Part shown: positions 14,771-18,253 of the stretch, piece after piece | Numbering within the stretch: position 1 is the stretch's first letter | Layout: every line of letters starts with the position of its first letter | DNA from: GCA-020348445 sp965372465 | GTDB taxonomy: Archaea; Thermoplasmatota; Thermoplasmata; GCA-020350865 | Assembly: GCA_965372465.1 (NCBI GenBank) | Contig: CBDVCK010000039.1 | Span: 1 to 18,253 of the forward strand | Direction of reading: 5' to 3' | Length of the DNA stretch: 18,253 nucleotides | Notes under the pieces: model-generated | The model's database searches: none | Seen by the model: the letters and a program-made list of their open reading frames with translations, nothing else | Told to the model about the DNA's origin: nothing | Program-made: the position numbers and the translations under genes

Positions 14771-16348
14771 ATGAGAAAAGCAATAGCTCTCTTAGTAATT
14801 TTTACATTAGTTGCTATGGTATTTGCATTGTTTCCAATGAATGCAGCGGCACCAGCAGGAAGTGGGGACCAATATGAGGCATATTTCATATCAAAGCCTT
14901 CGGCAAGTGCCCCATGGGGCCCTTACACACAGCTTAGTTACACACCCACAGATTCCAGGTTTGCAATGACAGCTTCAAATGATGCACAGCAGGGTTATAT
15001 TGTGGTTGTCTATGCCGATAATGCACTAGATCAATGGGATTGGTACTTCACAAAGAGTACAGATTCCGGAGTGACATGGAGTGCTCCGGCAATTGCAGTC
15101 AATCCGAGTTTTGATGTTCGGATAGGGGAACTGTACAGCGCCGCAATAGACATGGGCTCAGATGGGATAGTTCATATGATCTACTGCAGAATGAAGGACT
15201 CTGATACCAATCAACCAACTGGAGTCTACTATACACAATATGACGGCAGTACATGGTTAACACCAATCGTTATACAAGAAAGCCTGACACCGAGTAAATT
15301 GTTGCTTTATACAACAGACATTATTGTGGGAATGAACGATAATACGATACATCTTGCATATGGTTCGGATTATCCTGGACATGACAATGGTGATACCTGG
15401 TACTCCAAAAGCACAGATGGTGGATTTACATGGTCCACTCCGGTAAACATCAATCAAGACGGAGCAATGGATGTTGGTTACACACCTTCCCTTGCAGCAG
15501 ACAGCTATGGAAATCTCTATGTGGCAAATGATGGCGGTGCGCCAGGGTATATTTGGTTCAAAAGAAGTCCTACCAACGGAAATACATGGAATTCTCATTT
15601 GAAGCTAGCAAGTCATCCTAATGCCCACAGACAACCTCTCCTAATGTGTGACGATAGGGGCGGTGTATACCAGGTATACATGAGTCAAAATCCTAGTGAT
15701 TGGGCCTTGATGTACAAGTACAGCACCAACTATGGTTCGTCATGGATGCCCTCACAGCTCGGTGGATACACACTATTACCATCAGTTCCAGGTATGGGAT
15801 TCCAGTATCTTGCGAAGCTTGATGAGAGCGGGTTCATTCATATCGTGTACAGAAGTACAGACACGGGAGTTTCTGAGGTCTACTACATGAAAATCAACAC
15901 CGTGGGACAAATAATATCCCCTCCTGTAATGATCTCACCCGACGATGGTATTCCTTCTTCGCCCACAGGCCTTTCCCTTGAAAATCAGAGAATCAATGTG
16001 GGAGCAGTAGATTATGTTCCAGGGGAGCAGCAAGAAATATCAGCAGATATAGAGATCCACCCAGAGACATTGAACGCAAAAAGCAAGGGCAAATGGGTAA
16101 CATGTATCATAGAACTTCCCGAGGGCTATGATTACATGGATATCGATCCCAGCACCGTGTATCTCGAGGGAGACATCCCGGCAGAAAAACCAGTTTTCAC
16201 AGGTCATTCATTGAACGTGAAGTTCAACAGGGCAGAACTGATTGAAAAACTCAATCCTGGAGAAGAAACATTGACAGTGACGGGGGAGCTGACAGACGGT
16301 ACATTATTTTCAGGAACCGATACAATAACCTTCACGGGCCTGGAGTAA
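14771..16348 (+). CDS. Secreted BNR/Asp-box beta-propeller protein with conserved C-terminal domain
   Basis: This is a 525-residue exported protein with signal peptide 1-26 (MRKAIALLVIFTLVAMVFAL, then AAAPAG). Four Asp-box turns are visible: STDSGVTW (96-103), STDGGFTW (214-221), SPTNGNTW (266-273) and STNYGSSW (318-325). They indicate a sialidase-like propeller over about 35-390. I do not see the arginine triad of true sialidases clearly, so enzymatic activity is unproven. Residues about 424-523 form a separate domain (LNAKSKGKWVTCIIELPEGY, VKFNRAELI, TGELTDGTLFSG) shared with the secreted protein at 16769. There is no membrane anchor, so the protein may be released or held through that domain. 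It is monocistronic: a long structured leader lies upstream and a T-run downstream. Confidence 0.88.
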   Translation: MRKAIALLVIFTLVAMVFALFPMNAAAPAGSGDQYEAYFISKPSASAPWGPYTQLSYTPTDSRFAMTASNDAQQGYIVVVYADNALDQWDWYFTKSTDSGVTWSAPAIAVNPSFDVRIGELYSAAIDMGSDGIVHMIYCRMKDSDTNQPTGVYYTQYDGSTWLTPIVIQESLTPSKLLLYTTDIIVGMNDNTIHLAYGSDYPGHDNGDTWYSKSTDGGFTWSTPVNINQDGAMDVGYTPSLAADSYGNLYVANDGGAPGYIWFKRSPTNGNTWNSHLKLASHPNAHRQPLLMCDDRGGVYQVYMSQNPSDWALMYKYSTNYGSSWMPSQLGGYTLLPSVPGMGFQYLAKLDESGFIHIVYRSTDTGVSEVYYMKINTVGQIISPPVMISPDDGIPSSPTGLSLENQRINVGAVDYVPGEQQEISADIEIHPETLNAKSKGKWVTCIIELPEGYDYMDIDPSTVYLEGDIPAEKPVFTGHSLNVKFNRAELIEKLNPGEETLTVTGELTDGTLFSGTDTITFTGLE

Positions 16349-16373
16349 TGGAATATGTCCACAACTAAACCTC

Positions 16374-16392
16374 TTCTTTTTTTTATTTTTTT
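16374..16392 (+). terminator. T-run terminator after the BNR-repeat protein
   Basis: Runs of eight and seven T separated by one A follow the stop codon by about 26 bases, in the context ACCTCTTC. A near-identical string follows the next gene at 17871-17887, so the termination region may be conserved along with the leaders. Confidence 0.65.
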
Positions 16393-16496
16393 AATTTGAT
16401 TTTAATATATATTCTCTCCAGTATTTTATTTAATATTGTATATTTAGTTAAACGTTAAAATAATAAATAAATCATAACATTATAATAACGGTATTT

Positions 16497-16514
16497 CGAA
16501 ATCATTATATATTT
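16497..16514 (+). promoter_or_regulatory. BRE/TATA promoter of leader copy 2
   Basis: CGAAATCA followed by TTATATAT (about 16506-16513) fits BRE plus TATA and places the transcription start near 16535, about a dozen bases before the closing helix. The flanking TTTCGAAA-like block is shared with the promoter at 18057-18075. The remaining AT-rich bases 16393-16496 hold nothing I can name. Confidence 0.55.
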
Positions 16515-16546
16515 TTACATCGTGGGACCACAAGAAGAATTCCTTT

Positions 16547-16676
16547 GGGGGGAGGTGTAGAAATAGAGCAATCGGAAAAATTTAAAGAAAAGTAGCCAAG
16601 CTTTTTTTTAACCCTTACAAAACCAATTGCTCTATCTACGCAGTTCCCCTCATAATATGAACGCCGAGGTGGGGCG
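16547..16676 (+). promoter_or_regulatory. Structured leader RNA, copy 2, upstream of the second secreted protein
   Basis: The closing helix is very strong. GGGGGG (16547-16552) pairs with TTCCCC (16644-16649) and GTGTAG (16555-16560) with CTACGC (16636-16641). ATAGAGCAAT (16563-16572) pairs perfectly with ATTGCTCTAT (16626-16635), and GG (16574-16575) with CC (16623-16624). AG faces AG between the first two helices. Inside, TTAAAGAAAAG (16582-16592) pairs with CTTTTTTTTAA (16601-16611). After a 12-nt linker comes the conserved hairpin: CGCC (16662-16665), loop GAGGTGG, GGCG (16673-16676). About 24 long-range pairs make chance unlikely. Confidence 0.7.
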
Positions 16677-16678
16677 CT

Positions 16679-16735
16679 ATGACAGGAAGGAGGGAGGTAA
16701 ATGTTTACAATGTCTTTCCAGAAAAATACCAATAG
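16679..16735 (+). CDS. Possible 18-codon upstream reading frame (leader peptide)
   Basis: ATG at 16679 opens MTGRREVNVYNVFPEKYQ and stops at TAG (16733-16735). AGGTG in the hairpin loop lies seven bases upstream, as in leader 1, and the stop is again 33 bases before the main ATG. A second small frame (ATG 16701, stop 16761-16763) lies behind a GGGAGGT and overlaps the main ribosome binding site. Neither has recognisable similarity. Confidence 0.3.
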   Translation: MTGRREVNVYNVFPEKYQ

Positions 16736-16768
16736 ACTCCTTTATCTCAGGGAGGGGAGGTGAAAAAG

Positions 16769-17851
16769 ATGAGAAAGAAGATAGTGGTAACACTAGGTTG
16801 CATACTGATGATGGTAATTGGAATGATCCTGACCCCGGCATCAGTTGCGCACTGGGATCCAGCAGACGGTCACAAGATGCACTGGCCCCAGACCCCTGAT
16901 CTAACAGAAACAGGTGTGGCAGTCAAGATGCCCCTGATGGTCACTCGGGCAGATGACTTCGAGTGCTCGGAGACGGGGTACATCACAGACATCCATATCT
17001 GGGGATCCTTTGAGAAGGATGAACTGCCCCTGGTAGGACCCGGTGGACTGATATTCTATCTCTCCATCTGGGAGAACATTCCAGCCGCTCCAGGAACCCC
17101 CTATTACTTCAGCCAACCGGGACAAATGCAATGGACAATGAGTTTCAACCCAGGCACCTATACCTGGGATCAAGTGGCCGATGACACCGAGGAAGGATGG
17201 TATGAGCCAGTTACGAACATCTATAGCGCAAATGACCATAACGATGTCTATCTGTACAATTTCGAAATCCCTGTGGCTCAAGCTTTCCTACAGGAAGAAG
17301 GAGAGGTCTACTGGCTGGGGGTCAGACAGTACTTCACTTCGGTTGGACAGGATTTCGGATGGAAAACAACAGACACTACCCTGCAGTGGAATGACAATGC
17401 AGTCTGGATGAGCGGAACCGGATGGTTGCCTCTGGAATATCCTACGGACCACGCATATGCTGGGCACCCCATGGATTTAGCATTCGTGATAAACGGGGTA
17501 CCGAAGCCGCCGACAATAACATTCGAGCCGTATCCTTTTACTCCGACCACACTGAATCTGCCAAGCCAGGGCAAATGGGTTATGGCGAAAATCGAAAAGC
17601 TTGAGGGCTACGAAGCTGAAGACATTGTTTTAAGCACTGTGATGCTGGAAGACAGAATTCCTTGTGATATAGGCAGAGTTACCGGGTCGAAGCTGATGCT
17701 CAAGTTCGACAGGGGTGATTTGGAGGATATAATAATGGCCAGTGGTTCCTATGGAAAACCCGCAGAATTTAAAATCTCAGGACGGCTTTCAGACGGAACG
17801 CCTTTTGTGGGGTACAGTGAACCTATCAAAGTGATAGACCCAGGGAAATAG
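16769..17851 (+). CDS. Secreted protein with DUF7901-like N-terminal region and conserved C-terminal domain
   Basis: This 360-residue protein starts at ATG 16769, five bases after GGAGGTGA; a GTG at 16760 lies inside that site and is unlikely. The signal peptide (1-26, ending ASVA) is followed by HWDPADGHKMHWPQTPDL and RADDFECSETGYITDIHIWG. These motifs recur in secreted proteins of planctomycetes and other bacteria, which I recall as DUF7901, often with sorting tags. The beta-rich N-terminal part runs to about 245. Residues about 259-357 (TLNLPSQGKWVMAKIEKLEGY, LKFDRGDLEDI, SGRLSDGTPFVG) are homologous to the end of the BNR-repeat protein upstream. There is no membrane anchor and no enzyme signature. 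The shared domain and shared leader type suggest that both genes belong to one regulon of exported proteins. Confidence 0.87.
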   Translation: MRKKIVVTLGCILMMVIGMILTPASVAHWDPADGHKMHWPQTPDLTETGVAVKMPLMVTRADDFECSETGYITDIHIWGSFEKDELPLVGPGGLIFYLSIWENIPAAPGTPYYFSQPGQMQWTMSFNPGTYTWDQVADDTEEGWYEPVTNIYSANDHNDVYLYNFEIPVAQAFLQEEGEVYWLGVRQYFTSVGQDFGWKTTDTTLQWNDNAVWMSGTGWLPLEYPTDHAYAGHPMDLAFVINGVPKPPTITFEPYPFTPTTLNLPSQGKWVMAKIEKLEGYEAEDIVLSTVMLEDRIPCDIGRVTGSKLMLKFDRGDLEDIIMASGSYGKPAEFKISGRLSDGTPFVGYSEPIKVIDPGK

Positions 17852-17870
17852 ACAAAATTACCACAAAACC

Positions 17871-17887
17871 TTCTTTTTTATTTTTTT
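17871..17887 (+). terminator. T-run terminator after the second secreted protein
   Basis: TTC followed by runs of six and seven T separated by one A lies about 20 bases after the stop, in the context AAAACCTTC. This closely resembles the terminator at 16374-16392. Confidence 0.65.
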
Positions 17888-18056
17888 ATCAGTTAAACCG
17901 TGTTTTTTGCCTTTTTAAAGGGTGATTGAATATATTTCATTTTTTATTTGTAGTTATTGTAATGTACATTTTAACAATTATAATATAATTAATGTTAAAC
18001 TATGTATATACATGTTAATAATCTATGCAAAAAATAGTGTTCCGAAGTAACATTTG

Positions 18057-18075
18057 TTTCGAAAATTTTATATAT
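18057..18075 (+). promoter_or_regulatory. BRE/TATA promoter of leader copy 3
   Basis: TTTCGAAAA followed by TTTATATAT is a textbook archaeal BRE plus TATA and predicts a start near 18098. Upstream, 17888-18056 is AT-rich spacer with two small palindromes, AATGTACATT and ATGTATATACAT, whose role is unknown. Confidence 0.6.
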
Positions 18076-18110
18076 CCTGGAATCAATTAAGTATCAAGGC
18101 CAAAACGCCT

Positions 18111-18253
18111 TAAGGGGGGTGTTGAGAAAAGGGGTGGCTGATTAATCTGAAATATCAGATATCCATGATTCTCTTCATCTCCAACACTAAGGAACTCAAC
18201 TACCCTTTCCGCAACAAGCTCCCCTTACTAACGAGCGCCTAGGTGGGGCGTGA
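18111..18253 (+). promoter_or_regulatory. Structured leader RNA, copy 3, cut by the window end
   Basis: TAAGGGG (18111-18117) pairs with CCCCTTA (18221-18227). GGTGTTGAG (18118-18126) pairs with CTCAAC (18195-18200) and ACC (18202-18204) around one bulged T. Inside, ATCTGA (18145-18150) and TCAGAT (18155-18160) form a perfect hairpin with loop AATA. An 8-nt linker (plus a possible G-T pair) leads to the conserved hairpin: CGCC (18236-18239), loop TAGGTGG, GGCG (18247-18250). The window ends three bases later, where the other two copies have their ATG. The gene it controls lies outside. Confidence 0.6.

Noticed and set aside
15056..15745. Calling the BNR-repeat protein a sialidase
   Set aside because: Asp-box turns alone mark the propeller fold; the arginine triad and catalytic tyrosine/glutamate arrangement were not evident.
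16733..16769. Read-through of the TAG at 16733 (possible pyrrolysine) to give an N-terminally extended secreted protein
   Set aside because: The frame is open from that TAG to the main ATG, but the equivalent stop in copy 1 is TAA and is followed by TGA TGA in frame, and an extension would disrupt the signal peptide.
16627..16899. Open frame overlapping leader copy 2 and the start of the second secreted gene
   Set aside because: It runs in another frame across the structured leader and the real start, has no ribosome binding site and an unstructured composition.

Overview
The window looks like archaeal DNA, most probably from an uncultured member of the Thermoplasmatota (inferred from style, not from a marker gene). 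The evidence is: Shine-Dalgarno sites of the GGAGGTGA type, BRE/TATA-like promoters, bare T-run terminators and AT-rich spacers between moderately GC coding regions. Several proteins are secreted and many-domained, with one C-terminal membrane helix and a short charged or proline-rich tail. No rRNA, tRNA, CRISPR array or insertion sequence was seen.

Layout. Positions 1-3344 (+) hold the end of a small membrane-anchored protein, a secreted beta-helix protein with two C-terminal GWNL-type repeats, and a membrane-anchored surface protein with a proline-rich tail. Positions 3345-5069 hold a leader region and a PepD-type (M20C) dipeptidase. Positions 5166-6026 (+) encode a four-helix membrane protein with a very acidic tail. 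It converges, with 11 bases between stop codons, on a radical SAM gene (6038-6934, -). Positions 6982-14295 (-) are two very large surface-protein genes, probably one transcript. The upstream gene has seven FG-GAP blades, seven Ig-like repeats and a membrane helix. The downstream gene has seven FG-GAP blades, ASPIC/UnbV, CARDB-like, PKD and Ig domains and a membrane helix.

Positions 14400-18253 (+) form a distinct module. Two secreted-protein genes share the same C-terminal domain. Each is preceded by a leader of roughly 230-250 nt, and a third copy of the leader runs into the right edge of the window. Each leader has a long-range closing helix near the predicted transcription start, then a short AU-rich linker, then a small hairpin whose loop carries an identical AGGTGG. 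In the two complete copies an ATG follows six bases after that loop and opens a tiny reading frame. That frame stops exactly 33 nt before the main ATG, in both copies. This repeated leader, with its possible upstream reading frames, is the most interesting feature: it may be an undescribed cis-acting RNA controlling a family of exported proteins.

Apart from PepD and the radical SAM enzyme, almost everything here is exported or membrane-bound. The window reads as a cell-surface/secretome locus rather than a metabolic operon.
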